Below are positions 9,871 through 18,543 of a stretch of DNA of 64,000 nt, piece after piece. A program made the position numbers and the translations under genes. The notes under the pieces were generated by a model, which worked only from the letters and a program-made list of their open reading frames with translations, did not search any database and was not told the DNA's origin. The stretch's first letter is position 1; every line of letters begins with the position of its first letter. The stretch spans positions 62,001 through 126,000 of the forward strand of contig CAVZRO010000015.1 of NCBI GenBank assembly GCA_963777625.1, given 5' to 3'. Origin of the DNA: DATDIC01 sp963777625. Lineage in GTDB: Bacteria; Pseudomonadota; Alphaproteobacteria; Acetobacterales; Acetobacteraceae.

Positions 9871-10056
9871 CAACCGGGTCATTGCAGTCATTGGGAGGTT
9901 GGCCAACCGAGTGACAGCGCGACCGATGCGCGGGCGGGCCGACGGGCAGCCCGTCGTCTCAGCACCGCTCGCCGCTTGTCGCGCGACGACGATCCAGATC
10001 GCAATCGTCGACGCCAACAACGCCAGTCCGGTATCGAGCGCCAGCCCAACCGACAT
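9784..10056 (-). pseudogene. Remnant of an Mrp/Mnh antiporter MrpB-like (DUF4040) subunit
   Basis: Reading from the ATG at 10056, MSVGLALDTGLALLASTIAIWIVVARQAAS resembles the first helix and loop of the DUF4040/MrpB-like subunit found after MrpG. After about residue 35 the similarity stops, and the frame continues as low-complexity sequence into the 3' end of the gntP-type gene on the other strand. The gene is therefore cut off at a breakpoint near 9960. The ATG sits a few bases after the mrpG stop, as in an intact operon. Family assignment rests on about 30 residues plus context. Confidence 0.5.
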
Positions 10057-10060
10057 CGCC

Positions 10061-10344
10061 TCAGCCCGGGCGTCGGACAGGGCGCGCGACCAGCCGGGTC
10101 GCGGCCGCTCCGGCCAACTGTGCGAACAGCCACCTGCAACCAGCTTCAACCCGGCGAGAATCCCTTCCGTCTGCGGCAGCAGGCCGACCACGATGAGGCC
10201 GAGCCCGAGATTGTCGGCTTTGGTCAAGACGTGAAGGCGCGTCAGCGTGTTGGGAAAACGCAGCCGGCCGACAGTGCCGGCAAGGAAAAAGACGACACCC
10301 GCCGCCACCAGCATAACCGTGGTGATGTCGCGCAGTGCGCTCAT
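10061..10344 (-). pseudogene. mrpG: Mrp/Mnh antiporter subunit G, frameshifted
   Basis: Small membrane subunit of the multi-subunit monovalent cation/proton antiporter. The ATG at 10344 overlaps the mrpF stop (ATGA). The signature GRLRFPNTLTRLHVLTKADNLGLGL is intact. Near 10133 one base appears to be missing after KLVA; restoring it gives WLFAQLAGAAATRLVAR and a stop at 10061, about 94 residues, the normal size. The rest of the operon (A, C, D, E subunits) is absent from this window, so the product would be useless here even if the frame were intact. Confidence 0.75.
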
Positions 10345-10621
10345 TGCGAGTCCCTCGGCGAGGGAGCCGCCGAATCAGAGGCCGGCACGCCGCTGACGAA
10401 GGCGGCGACCGCGAACGCCGCCAACAGGGTCGGAATCATCGCCCGAGGGCCGACTGCCGGACAGCCGCTGCCAGCAACAGCAGCGCGGCGACTGAGCCGG
10501 TTCCCAGCAACTGCGCCGCCATCATCCGGTCGGCATCCGATGGCCCACGCAGCACGCGTGTCAGTCCGACTGCAACCAGGGCCAGTACGACACCCGCCAT
10601 GGTGACCAGGAACTCAGCCAT
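10341..10621 (-). pseudogene. mrpF: Mrp/Mnh antiporter subunit F, frameshifted
   Basis: Three-helix subunit of the Mrp-type antiporter. The start MAEFLVTMAGVVLALVAVGL and the block VLRGPSDADRMMAAQLLGT are diagnostic. A frame break near 10437 stops the reading after SALGR; shifting by one base restores MIPTLLAAFAVAAFVSGVPA and a stop overlapping mrpG. Immediately upstream, where mrpE should be, the sequence changes to the start of an IS3-type orfB, so the operon has been cut by an insertion or recombination. Confidence 0.75.
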
Positions 10622-10639
10622 CGCGCAACGAGCAGCACC

Positions 10640-10708
10640 GGTTCTGCGGCTGATCCCCAGCAGTTCGGCCTGTCGGCTCGATGCCAACCTGTGTCCCCGG
10701 TCGATCAT
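10640..10708 (-). pseudogene. IS3-family OrfB fragment (N-terminus only)
   Basis: The reading MIDRGHRLASSRQAELLGIS matches the usual start of IS3-type OrfB (a second HTH-like segment, before the DDE integrase core). It begins overlapping the orfA stop, as in intact elements, then breaks off after GISR, where residues no longer fit the family. The DDE catalytic domain is missing. The same open frame continues straight into mrpF, giving an artificial fused reading. Confidence 0.65.
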
Positions 10709-11016
10709 CGCTTTGCGCTCAGTAAACCCGCCTTGCCGAGCGCAGCCGACAAAAAATCGCTCTCCAGTGCCAGCTCGCCGATCTTCGCATGCAGGGTCTT
10801 CAGGTCAGCATGCGCGCTCTCTGGTTGAGCCGGTGAGCCGGAACTGAACACGCCGGCCGCACCCTCCAACAGTTGCGCCTTCCACGCCGCGATCTGCGTC
10901 GTATCCACGTCATGCAACTGCGCCAGCTCCGCCAGCGTCTTCTCACCTTTGATCGCCGCCAAGGCCACCTTCGACTTGAAGGCAGGGCTATGGTTGCGCC
11001 GTGATCGTCTCGACAT
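10705..11016 (-). CDS. IS3-family transposase OrfA (helix-turn-helix)
   Basis: DNA-binding first subunit of an IS3-type transposase. The text MSRRSRRNHSPAFKSKVALA followed by IKGEKTLAELAQLHDV is the HTH_Tnp_1 (PF01527) domain, with a C-terminal leucine-rich coiled region (LKTLHAKIGELALESDFLSAAL). The ATG at 11016 follows a strong AGGAGGAAGC site. About 103 residues, full length for orfA. In IS3 elements OrfA is fused to OrfB by programmed slippage at the end of orfA; here orfB is truncated, so no active transposase can be made from this copy. Confidence 0.88.
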   Translation of the reverse strand: MSRRSRRNHSPAFKSKVALAAIKGEKTLAELAQLHDVDTTQIAAWKAQLLEGAAGVFSSGSPAQPESAHADLKTLHAKIGELALESDFLSAALGKAGLLSAKR

Positions 11017-11372
11017 GCTTCCTCCTGCTACGCGGCATTGGTGCCGCAATCAGGCAGGGATTCCACTTATCTGACTGTTCAGATTCGCCCAGCCACCTCT
11101 CTGCACGGCCGCGATGCCGAACGGTATGAACGAGAAATATGTCAGCATGTCGCGCACGATCACTCTCCACTTTCAGATCGTGTGATAGAAAGACTTCGGC
11201 AGTAATAAACCCCAACTCTCATCGCTGATGAGCTTATCAAGAAGCTGCATGGGTGGGTGAGTCACCCGGCAGATATGGGCGAAGGGTCATATCGACGCGC
11301 GATATTGCTGTGGCATTGCGACGATGCGGAACCTGCTGGCACGTGGCGGGTCGCCTGTGCGATCTGCTCGCT
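11017..11372. other. Intergenic region between IS3 fragment and carbonic anhydrase
   Basis: This stretch should contain the outer end of the IS3 element and the 3' flank of the carbonic anhydrase gene. I see no gene I can support. On the plus strand about 65 codons are open after the TAA at 11206 (including the words DELIKKLHGWVSHPADMGEG), but there is no start, no ribosome site and no recognised family, so I did not call it. Confidence 0.4.
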
Positions 11373-12092
11373 CTACACCAATGACACTTTGCCAGTGGCA
11401 AGATCATAGACACCACCCACCACGCGCAACTGATTCTTCGCGATTAGTCCTGGCAGGATCGGGCTCGCCTTCTCCAGACGCTCGACGTTATAGCGGACAT
11501 TCGCAATGGTCGCCTGCTCGATAAGATCGGCGCCACCCTTTTTCAGCGCTGGTTCAATTCCCGGCTTCATCGCAGTGACGAGCCCGGCGATATGGCCGGG
11601 CAGATGATTACCCTTCTGTAGGGCCTCCACAGTGGCCTTTATCGCGCCGCACTCGGTGTGCCCCAACACCATGATGAGCTTCGTTCCCAGAACGGCCGAG
11701 CCGAACTCAAGGCTGCCAAGTCCGTCATTCGTCACGAAGTTACCGGCGACGCGGACCACGAAGAGATCACCAGGTTCTTGATCAAAGGCCAGCTCCGGCG
11801 CGACCCGGGAGTCAGCGCATCCAAGGATCGCGGCGAACGGAGCCTGTCCGGTCGCAGTATTCGCCCGGTTCGCGGAGAAATCACGCTCGTGCGGCTGGTT
11901 CGCGACGTAGCGGGCGTTACCATCCATCAGCAACTTCAGCGCCGCGTCCGGCGTATCCGCGGCGCGCACTGGCTGAGCCTGAGCGCTGCGCCCAAAGAAC
12001 GGGCTGCCTATCAGGGTGGCTCCGACCAGTGCCAGGCTGCCTCGCATTATCGCTCGCCGCCCTGCGGATGTGGTCATACAAGCATCGCACAT
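11373..12092 (-). CDS. Exported beta-class carbonic anhydrase
   Basis: Zinc enzyme interconverting CO2 and bicarbonate. Zinc ligands C92, H145 and C148 (ILGCADSR and LGHTECGAI) and the Asp/Arg dyad D94/R96 are all present. From the ATG at 12092 (GGAGGG about 9 bases upstream) the protein has 239 residues and begins with a twin-arginine-like leader, GRRAIMRGSLALVGATLIG, ending near SAQAQ, so it should act in the periplasm. Export is notable because most beta-class enzymes are cytoplasmic. Near a urease cluster, a periplasmic enzyme could help buffer with bicarbonate; that link is inference. Confidence 0.9.
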   Translation of the reverse strand: MCDACMTTSAGRRAIMRGSLALVGATLIGSPFFGRSAQAQPVRAADTPDAALKLLMDGNARYVANQPHERDFSANRANTATGQAPFAAILGCADSRVAPELAFDQEPGDLFVVRVAGNFVTNDGLGSLEFGSAVLGTKLIMVLGHTECGAIKATVEALQKGNHLPGHIAGLVTAMKPGIEPALKKGGADLIEQATIANVRYNVERLEKASPILPGLIAKNQLRVVGGVYDLATGKVSLV

Positions 12093-12314
12093 GCTTTTTG
12101 TCCCTCCGAAATATTTTCGTGGGCGCGCAACCCAAATTGCGCCGGCGCGCTCACCGCAATGCTGCACCAGCATGGCTTGCGGAGTCCAGTCTCTATCTGA
12201 TGTCACTGCCTGCCTTTACAGCGGTGCGCGTGCTGGCGTCGATGGCCGAAGCTTGCCGAACGCAATGGCACGAATGACGACAGAACCGCCAAAGCCAGTC
12301 ATGACATTGTCGGC

Positions 12315-13467
12315 TCAGGACTTGTACAGGACCCCCCAACCTCCCCCGGCCGCGGTCTGCCGCGGCAGACGATAGCTGTGGAGAGCGTCTCGTCCACCCT
12401 CAGCATGCTTTCTCAGATCCCTCGGGGAATATCCAAACTCTTGGCGAAAGGCACGACTGAAGGTCGATAAATCGGAAAAGCAGTAATGGTTGGCGATCAC
12501 ACTGATCGTCCACATGCATGTCGGATCAGCAAGCAGCTCGTGGGCCCCCCGTAGGCGCTGACGCTGGACGTAGCGGACAACACCTCCATAGGGCTCGAAC
12601 ATTCTGTAGAGGTTGGAACGCGATGCACCTGCCATCTTGCAGATGCGGCCTGCGTGAAGGTTCCAGGAGCAGAGATTGCTGTCAATGAAGTCGCGGATGT
12701 TACGCATACGCGGCGCATCAACGGAGGTATCTCTTGAATCGAGTTCCAGCAGTCGTCGAGGTGATGACGCTTCCGAGAAGCGCCTGCGTTGCCTCAACTA
12801 AAGCAGGAAGCTCGTCCCGGCTCGTGGACGACAACTCGTCTGCAAGCGAGCCCAGGTAAGCCGCAAACACGCGACCCAGTGAGTTGTCCAGCGCAAGATG
12901 CTCGTGGTGATCGAGCGCCTCATCGACTGCGGGAAATTCTCCGCGAGGAACGAACAGACCCAACCAATCAACGTCTGTCCGGCGACCCTCATACGCTCCT
13001 GCGAGTGAGAAGACCGACAGTACGCCTGCGGCTGTCTTGAGTGAACTTGTTTCTGTGCGCACTTCCTGTTCGCCGCGTTGGACAACGTTGAAAACCCAAT
13101 GGTCCAAGCCGTCGCGACGGATCTGTGCAGCGTGGCGAGCGAAATGACCCGCGGGAGTATGAATGCGCCGAACTGCGAACGGTCCCAGCATCCACATTTC
13201 GCAGGACGCCTCAAAGCCCGAGCGTGATCCTTCGCTCGGGAAAACGTCTATGACTGGAGCACAGAATTCCTTGTAAGCATCAAACTGCTGCGACAGCGGC
13301 AAGCCGGCTGTTTTGAAAGCGGCAGCTCTGGCAACAGGCGCATCAGACGGCCGGATTTCATTCCTCGAAGCACCAGGCACGGCCTCAGGCGGAACATGAC
13401 GGCCACGGGCAAGCATTGCAGGCATTCTCGACGTTTCACCATCAACCGACATAGCCGATGACGGCAT
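12315..13467 (-). pseudogene. AraC-family transcriptional regulator, frameshifted
   Basis: Two overlapping frames together make one AraC-type regulator. The upstream frame (13467 to 12718) holds the N-terminal sensor domain of the AraC_binding_2 type (GLDHWVFNVVQRGEQEV, VDWLGLFVPRGEFPAVDEAL). The downstream frame (from about 12770 to 12315) holds the double helix-turn-helix DNA-binding domain (CKMAGASRSNLYRMFEPYGG, CFSDLSTFSRAFRQEFGYSP). One extra base somewhere in 12735-12775 separates them; total length fits 383 codons plus one base. It is a paralogue of the regulators at 14319-15335 and 24936-25991. The target is unknown; the carbonic anhydrase gene just downstream is a candidate. Confidence 0.82.
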
Positions 13468-13751
13468 GATGCGCCAGAGAAGACCTTAGCCCTTTGTCAC
13501 ATCCTTGTGACCTAAAGCGATCGCAGGCGCAGCCCCAGCAGGGCATCCGCGTCTATGCGGCGGTAACGTGACTGTCATGCGGCTGGCATCTTGCGGCGTG
13601 GCGATGTGATGCGATGACCAGCGCATGAACCGGCGACGGCGTATCGAACCGATCCGCGCCACCATACAGAACAGATGCGCGGCCAATAGGGACTTTGATC
13701 GCCCCTGCTGGAACTCAGGGAACTGGTGTCCCCCTCGAGGCTTAGGATTGG

Positions 13752-14190
13752 TCACGGTCCGATGCGGTTGAGACTCAACACGAAGCTGCAGCCCGGACCG
13801 CTGGCACGAACACGGCGTTGGTTTTGGGGAGGGAACGTGAATTGACCATTGAAGGTCGTCCCCTCGAATTGCCCCACGATCCATTGCCCACCGTGTACCA
13901 TCTGCAAGCCACCTGCCGAATCGATGGTGCCGCGGAACCCGCCAAACCGCACCGAATTTCCGGAGACGTGGAAGCCGGTCACCTGCATTGGTCTTGTGCA
14001 GCGAATGCCGCGCCGATACAGGATCGGGAGAGCCTCGGTTAAGGCATCGACATCCACGTAGCGTCGAGCCTTGACGAGTGTCTTGTCGCGGGCAAAGCCA
14101 CAGAAATCACATGCAGCATTGCACACACGTTGGTGACCGATAGGTCGCAGACCGCGGGCAATCCTGAGCTGAACACGTCTCGAACTCCCT
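13752..14190 (-). pseudogene. Chimeric remnant: radical SAM N-terminus joined to a secreted-protein C-terminus
   Basis: Reading leftwards from about 14190, GLPAVCDLSVTNVC is followed, after a two-base slip in a TG repeat near 14123, by NAACDFCGFARDK, i.e. the C-x3-C-x2-C iron-sulfur motif of a radical SAM enzyme, then ARRYVDVDALTEALPILYRRGIR. At about 13990 the radical SAM similarity stops and the frame continues as VTGFHVSGNSVRFGGFRGTI, a beta-rich tail of the kind seen at the end of small secreted proteins, to a stop at 13752. Neither half is complete. I infer a deletion that fused two unrelated genes. The secreted-protein half is described from its look, not from a named family. Confidence 0.55.
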
Positions 14191-14318
14191 GTCGGCGCAC
14201 CTGATGCCGATGTGGCGCGCTACCACGGTTCCCCGATGGCGACAAATGATCGCAACGTGGTCATGCACGCCGGCGGCAGACGACCGACTCCACCATCGCA
14301 AGTCTGAATAAGCCGCGG

Positions 14319-15335
14319 CTAAAGGGCACCCAGAAGGCTGCGTATATTCGGGGCCGCCGCGTCGTCGGCGCGAGTGACCCGTGCGTCCGGTTTCAGTGGG
14401 GTGCGCGAGGCGGCCCGAATGTCGCTGGGGTTGGCGTCAAATTCCCGCCGGAATGCGCGGCTGAACCCCGACGTGTCGGCAAAGCACAGACCTTCCGCGA
14501 TGGCCGTGATAGGCCGGTCGAGGGACGGATCAGACAACAATGCATAGGCCTCGAGCAGACGCTGACGCTGGATATAGCGTACCACACCACCTTCGGAGTC
14601 CATCAGCCGGTATAGCTTCGAACGTGACATCATCAGGCTGCGACACAGCAGGCCTGGACCTAGTGCCGGCGACCGCAGGTACCTGCGGACAACGTGGCGC
14701 ACTCGCTCCAGTCGGACGAGATCGATCTGCGGCTCGGCAGACCCTGTTCGATCCTGCTCTGGCGCCAAGGAGGCGGCCACCATCGCGCCTATTGCATCGC
14801 TCAGCCGGGGCAGGTCATCCGGAGCAACATCCGGCAGAACCCGCTCCAGCAGCTCCAGATAGTCGGCAAACAATGAGCCTAGGGCGGTGTTCAGGGCAGT
14901 GCCACGCGCCCGGTCCAATGCTGGCGCAAGATCGGCAAACTTCTCGCGCGACAGGTAAAGCTGCAGCCGCTGGTCCTCCGGCCGCTCGCTCGTTAGCGCA
15001 TCTGCCAGCGATAGAACGAAGGGGGTTCCTGGGGGAACCCTCAAAGTCGCATCGCCGCTGCTGATCGCGCTTGTCGTGCCGCGACTCAGCGTGATCACCC
15101 AGTGATCCAGCGGCTTGCGGTGGACGTGTGTGATCTTGCGCTCTACACGAATGGCTGGGGCGCCGACACGGCTGAGCATGCCCCCACCGATCTGCCAATT
15201 CTGGCTCTTTGCGCTGAACCCTTTGCTCGTCGAGTCATGCGGCACGACGTCGAAGACACCATCGTACCAGGCCATCCAGGCATCGAACTGCTGCGGTGCC
15301 GGTAGGTTGCTCGTAGAGAAGGTTTCCGCTTGCAT
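14319..15335 (-). CDS. AraC-family transcriptional regulator
   Basis: Intact member of the same AraC subgroup as the broken copy at 12315-13467. From the ATG at 15335 (MQAETFSTSNLPAPQQFDAW; GAGGG upstream) it has about 338 residues: an AraC_binding_2-type sensor domain with KPLDHWVITLSRGTTS, and a C-terminal pair of helix-turn-helix motifs (LCRSLMMSRSKLYRLMDSEG and CFADTSGFSRAFRREF). An in-frame ATG at 15362 is an alternative start. It diverges from the AI-2E-type permease operon, which it may control. Effector unknown. Confidence 0.88.
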   Translation of the reverse strand: MQAETFSTSNLPAPQQFDAWMAWYDGVFDVVPHDSTSKGFSAKSQNWQIGGGMLSRVGAPAIRVERKITHVHRKPLDHWVITLSRGTTSAISSGDATLRVPPGTPFVLSLADALTSERPEDQRLQLYLSREKFADLAPALDRARGTALNTALGSLFADYLELLERVLPDVAPDDLPRLSDAIGAMVAASLAPEQDRTGSAEPQIDLVRLERVRHVVRRYLRSPALGPGLLCRSLMMSRSKLYRLMDSEGGVVRYIQRQRLLEAYALLSDPSLDRPITAIAEGLCFADTSGFSRAFRREFDANPSDIRAASRTPLKPDARVTRADDAAAPNIRSLLGAL

Positions 15336-15591
15336 GTCGCCCTCGCCGTAGATTGTCCGCATAAGTAGTCTACGTGGGTCCGGGAAGGTTGCTTTGTATT
15401 GGCATGCCGTCCGCGCAGCGTCCCAATGCTGGGCGCGGCGTCCCAGCAACCGGACTGGCGTCCATCGATCGAGCAGGAAATCCCAAACTTCCGAAGAGCC
15501 CGCCATCTCACCGGCCAGTGTCCGGTTTGTCGATTGTGCGGCGTTAGCCCACAGTATATCCCAGATCGGAAGGGGCGCGAACGACAACGCG

Positions 15592-16647
15592 ATGCGACAG
15601 GGAACTCGGATGACCGGCCGTGCCCTGCGTGCCTTGGTCGCGATTGGAACGACAATTCTTGTTGTCGGGTCGCTCCGCATCGCGGAGCCGGTGTTTGCAC
15701 CCTTGGCCTTCGCGGTGTTTGTCGTCGCAATCGTCTGGCCGTTGCAGCGTGCATTGCAAGCGAGGCTGCCGAAGCTTCTGGCACTTGCGATCTGCATGAC
15801 CGCAAGCATCGTCGTCATCGCCGGGTTTGCTTGGGTCATAACCTGGGCTTTCAGCCGGGTCGGCCGCTATGTCGTGCTGGACGCCGAACGGTTCCAGCTT
15901 CTATACAATCAGATAACCGGCTGGCTCGAGGAGCACGGGATCGTCGTCGCCAGCCTTTGGCAGGAGCACTTCAACATCGGCTGGGTCCTCCGCGTCTTCC
16001 AGGAGATCGCTGCCATCGTCAACGGTATGCTTAGCTTCACCGTCATTGCGCTGATCTATGTGATGCTTGGACTCTTGGAGGTGGACGCGGCGGCCGCGCG
16101 GTTGCGAAACATGAGCAATAGCACTGCCGGACGAGTGCTGTTGGCCGGGTCCGCGGCCACGTCAGCGAAGTTCCGTCGATACCTGGTGGTCCGCTCGCTG
16201 ATGAGCGTCATCACCGGCGTGCTGGTCTGGGGGTTTCTCTGGCTGCTCGGCCTGCCGCTCGCCAGCGAATGGGGGGTGATCGCCTTCGTCCTGAACTATA
16301 TTCCCTTCATCGGACCGCTGATCGCGACGGTACTGCCGACATGCTTCGCCGTGGCGCAGTTCGACGCCTGGCAGAACGCTGTCGTTATGTTTGCGTGCCT
16401 GAACGTCATCCAGTTTCTTATCGGCAGCTATCTCGAGCCTCGGGTGGCCGGCAGCACACTGTCGATGTCACCATTCCTGGTACTGTTGTCGGTGTTCTTC
16501 TGGACTTGGCTATGGGGCATTGCGGGTGCCCTGATCGGGGTCCCAATCGTGATTGCAGTCTTGACGCTCTGCGAACAGCACGAGGCGAGCCGGTGGGTGG
16601 CTGAACTGTGCGGTGCACCTTCCGCCCGTGCCGGACGAGCCAATTGA
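15592..16647 (+). CDS. AI-2E family transporter (PerM/UPF0118-type permease)
   Basis: Polytopic inner-membrane protein of the AI-2E exporter superfamily; substrates differ and are mostly unknown. About seven to eight hydrophobic segments, with the family words LNYIPFIGPLIATVLPT, LEPRVAGSTLSMSPFLVLLSVFFW and WGIAGALIGVPI near the C-terminus. I chose the ATG at 15592 (MRQGTRMTGRAL); the second ATG at 15610, with AGGGAA just upstream, is equally plausible. It is followed after 11 bases by the metallophosphoesterase gene, so the two are probably co-transcribed. Confidence 0.85.
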   Translation: MRQGTRMTGRALRALVAIGTTILVVGSLRIAEPVFAPLAFAVFVVAIVWPLQRALQARLPKLLALAICMTASIVVIAGFAWVITWAFSRVGRYVVLDAERFQLLYNQITGWLEEHGIVVASLWQEHFNIGWVLRVFQEIAAIVNGMLSFTVIALIYVMLGLLEVDAAAARLRNMSNSTAGRVLLAGSAATSAKFRRYLVVRSLMSVITGVLVWGFLWLLGLPLASEWGVIAFVLNYIPFIGPLIATVLPTCFAVAQFDAWQNAVVMFACLNVIQFLIGSYLEPRVAGSTLSMSPFLVLLSVFFWTWLWGIAGALIGVPIVIAVLTLCEQHEASRWVAELCGAPSARAGRAN

Positions 16648-16658
16648 TTGAGCGCCAG

Positions 16659-18408
16659 ATGATGGTACCGATACTCGACCCGCGCGACGGCGACATCGAG
16701 GACGATGCCTCCAGCACCAAGCGGCGTTCACTGCTGCGGCTGGCCGGCAACATGCTGGCAGAGATCAGCCTGCCGAAGCTTGCGGTGGTCTGGCTGTTGT
16801 TGATCGGCATTCCAGGACTACTGCTCGGCGGCACGCCGCTGCTTGCCTCGGTGTGGATGACCACAGTGCTGTCGAAGGCATTTGCGGCCTTCGCCGGAAT
16901 CTGGTCGCTTCTGGCACTGATACTGCTCGTCGCGCTGGGCTGGATCGGAGGTCGGCAGATGCTGCAGCTGGTCGAGAGCAGCTTCTGGTCGCTGAGCGCC
17001 TTGGCGGTCCAGCCGGCCTACGTGCTTTGCCGCGAAGGTTTCCGTCATATAGTCGAGGCGTTGCTGGCAGGTCGGATGGGCCCGCCAGGACGCGCCAGAG
17101 CGCGCGCCGGCTCGGCCGCTGCGTCCGGCCTCACGATCTGCTGCCTCGCCGTGGGCGTGATCGCGGTGGCCTGGCCTGCCACGCGCTGGCTGGGCAGCAT
17201 GGCCGACCTCGCAGCGCCGGCACTGCTGCTACACGCCGTGCTCGCCAACGCCGTCGTGCTGATCTCGGCCTATCTCGCCGCCGCCGCCCTGGTATGGGGG
17301 ATGGCTGACGCGACCATGGCACAGCCGGCAGATCACCCGGGCTTCGCTATCGCCAAACCAGGCCTCCGTGCCTGGCGCATCGCTCACTTGTCGGACCTTC
17401 ACACCGTCGGCGAGCGCTATGGGTTCCGCATCGAGAGCGGCCGATCCGGTCCGCGCGGCAATGCAAGACTTGACCTTGTCCTGGCGAGGCTGAACGAGGT
17501 TCACGCAACGGAGCCATTGGACGTGGTGCTGATCACTGGCGATCTGACCGACGCCGGACGCTCGGCGGAATGGGCCGAGTTCATGTCGGCGTTAACGGCA
17601 TATCCGCGCCTCGCCGAACGCGTCGTGGCGTTGCCGGGCAACCATGACGTCAATGTCGTGGATCGCGCGAGCCCTGCTCGCATGGAATGGCCGGCGAGCC
17701 CGACGAAGCGCCTGCGACGGCTTCGGATGCTGTCTGCGCTGGAGGTTCTGCAAGGCACGCGGCTGCGCGTCGTGGACCGCGGGTCGGGCCGGCTCGGGGA
17801 TACATTGACCGAGGTGCTTGGACCTCACGCCGCCGCGATGGCGGCCTTCGCCGACACTGGCTCGCCGCGGCTCTGGCAATCCCTGTCGAATTTGTGGCTG
17901 ACGGTCTTCCCCTTGGTCATGGCGCCGGAGGCCGAGGACGGCCTGGGCGTCATCGTCCTCGAACTCGAATGCGGAGACGCATTTCTCGTTCACCAACGCT
18001 CTCGGACTGGTCACAGCCGCTCAGATGCGCGGATTGCGCGCCATTGTCCGACATTACCCGCGCGCCTACTGGATCGTCGCGCTCCATCACCACGTCATCG
18101 AATATCCCCAACCGGCGTCGGCGTTCTTCGAGCGCGTCGGCACCGCGCTGATCAACGGGACCTGGTTCGTTCGTGGCTTGCGCCAACTCACCGATCGAGC
18201 CGTGATCATGCACGGTCACCGCCACATAGACTGGATCGGGCACTGCGCGGGGCTGCCGATCATATCCGCGCCGTCGCCTGTGATGGCGCCCCGCGGCGAG
18301 CACGACCCGTACTTCTACGTTCATACGCTTGTACCGTCCGGCACCGGACCGATCGGGTTGCTGCCACCGCAGCGCGTGGGCCTCAGCCGCACCGTGGCGA
18401 CCGGCTGA
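16659..18408 (+). pseudogene. Membrane-anchored calcineurin-like metallophosphoesterase, frameshifted
   Basis: Several hydrophobic segments in the first ~220 residues are followed by a metallophosphoesterase domain: AHLSDLHTVGE (D-x-H), LITGDLTDAG (G-D-x2-D), LPGNHDVNV (G-N-H-D), then ALHHHVIEYP and MHGHRHIDW (G-H-x-H). The last two motifs lie in a different frame; one extra G near 17961 breaks the reading. Removing it gives VIVLNSNAETHFSFTNALGL, a typical continuation, and a stop at 18408 (about 582 residues). As written, the first frame runs on uselessly to 18692. All five metal-binding motifs survive, so I suspect a sequencing error. Substrate unknown. Confidence 0.82.
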
Positions 18409-18543
18409 CCGTCGCTCCCGGGCGCACCGGCGGAAGGTCGCTCGGCCCGCGAGGCCCGCATTCCGCTCATTTCGGAACCAAACGCAGACCCTTGGGACGC
18501 ACCACGCTGTCGTTCTCGCCACGCGACCCGCACCATCCATTGA

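Larger units (their letters stand above)
10640..11016 (-). mobile_element. Truncated IS3-family insertion sequence
   Basis: An IS3-type arrangement is visible on the minus strand: an intact orfA at 10705-11016 followed, in the other frame and overlapping, by the first residues of orfB. The orfB reading resembles transposase for about 24 residues and then gives way to mrpF at about 10640, so the element has lost nearly all of its catalytic gene. I could not define the terminal inverted repeats or a target duplication with confidence; the upstream end lies somewhere in 11017-11100. Confidence 0.7.

Noticed and set aside
11207..11410. Plus-strand open stretch with words DELIKKLHGWVSHPADMGEG
   Set aside because: No start codon or ribosome site, no recognised family, and it runs into the carbonic anhydrase gene on the other strand.
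15363..15839. Long N-terminal extension of the second AraC regulator
   Set aside because: The open frame is a shadow of the permease gene on the opposite strand; the family N-terminus begins at 15335.
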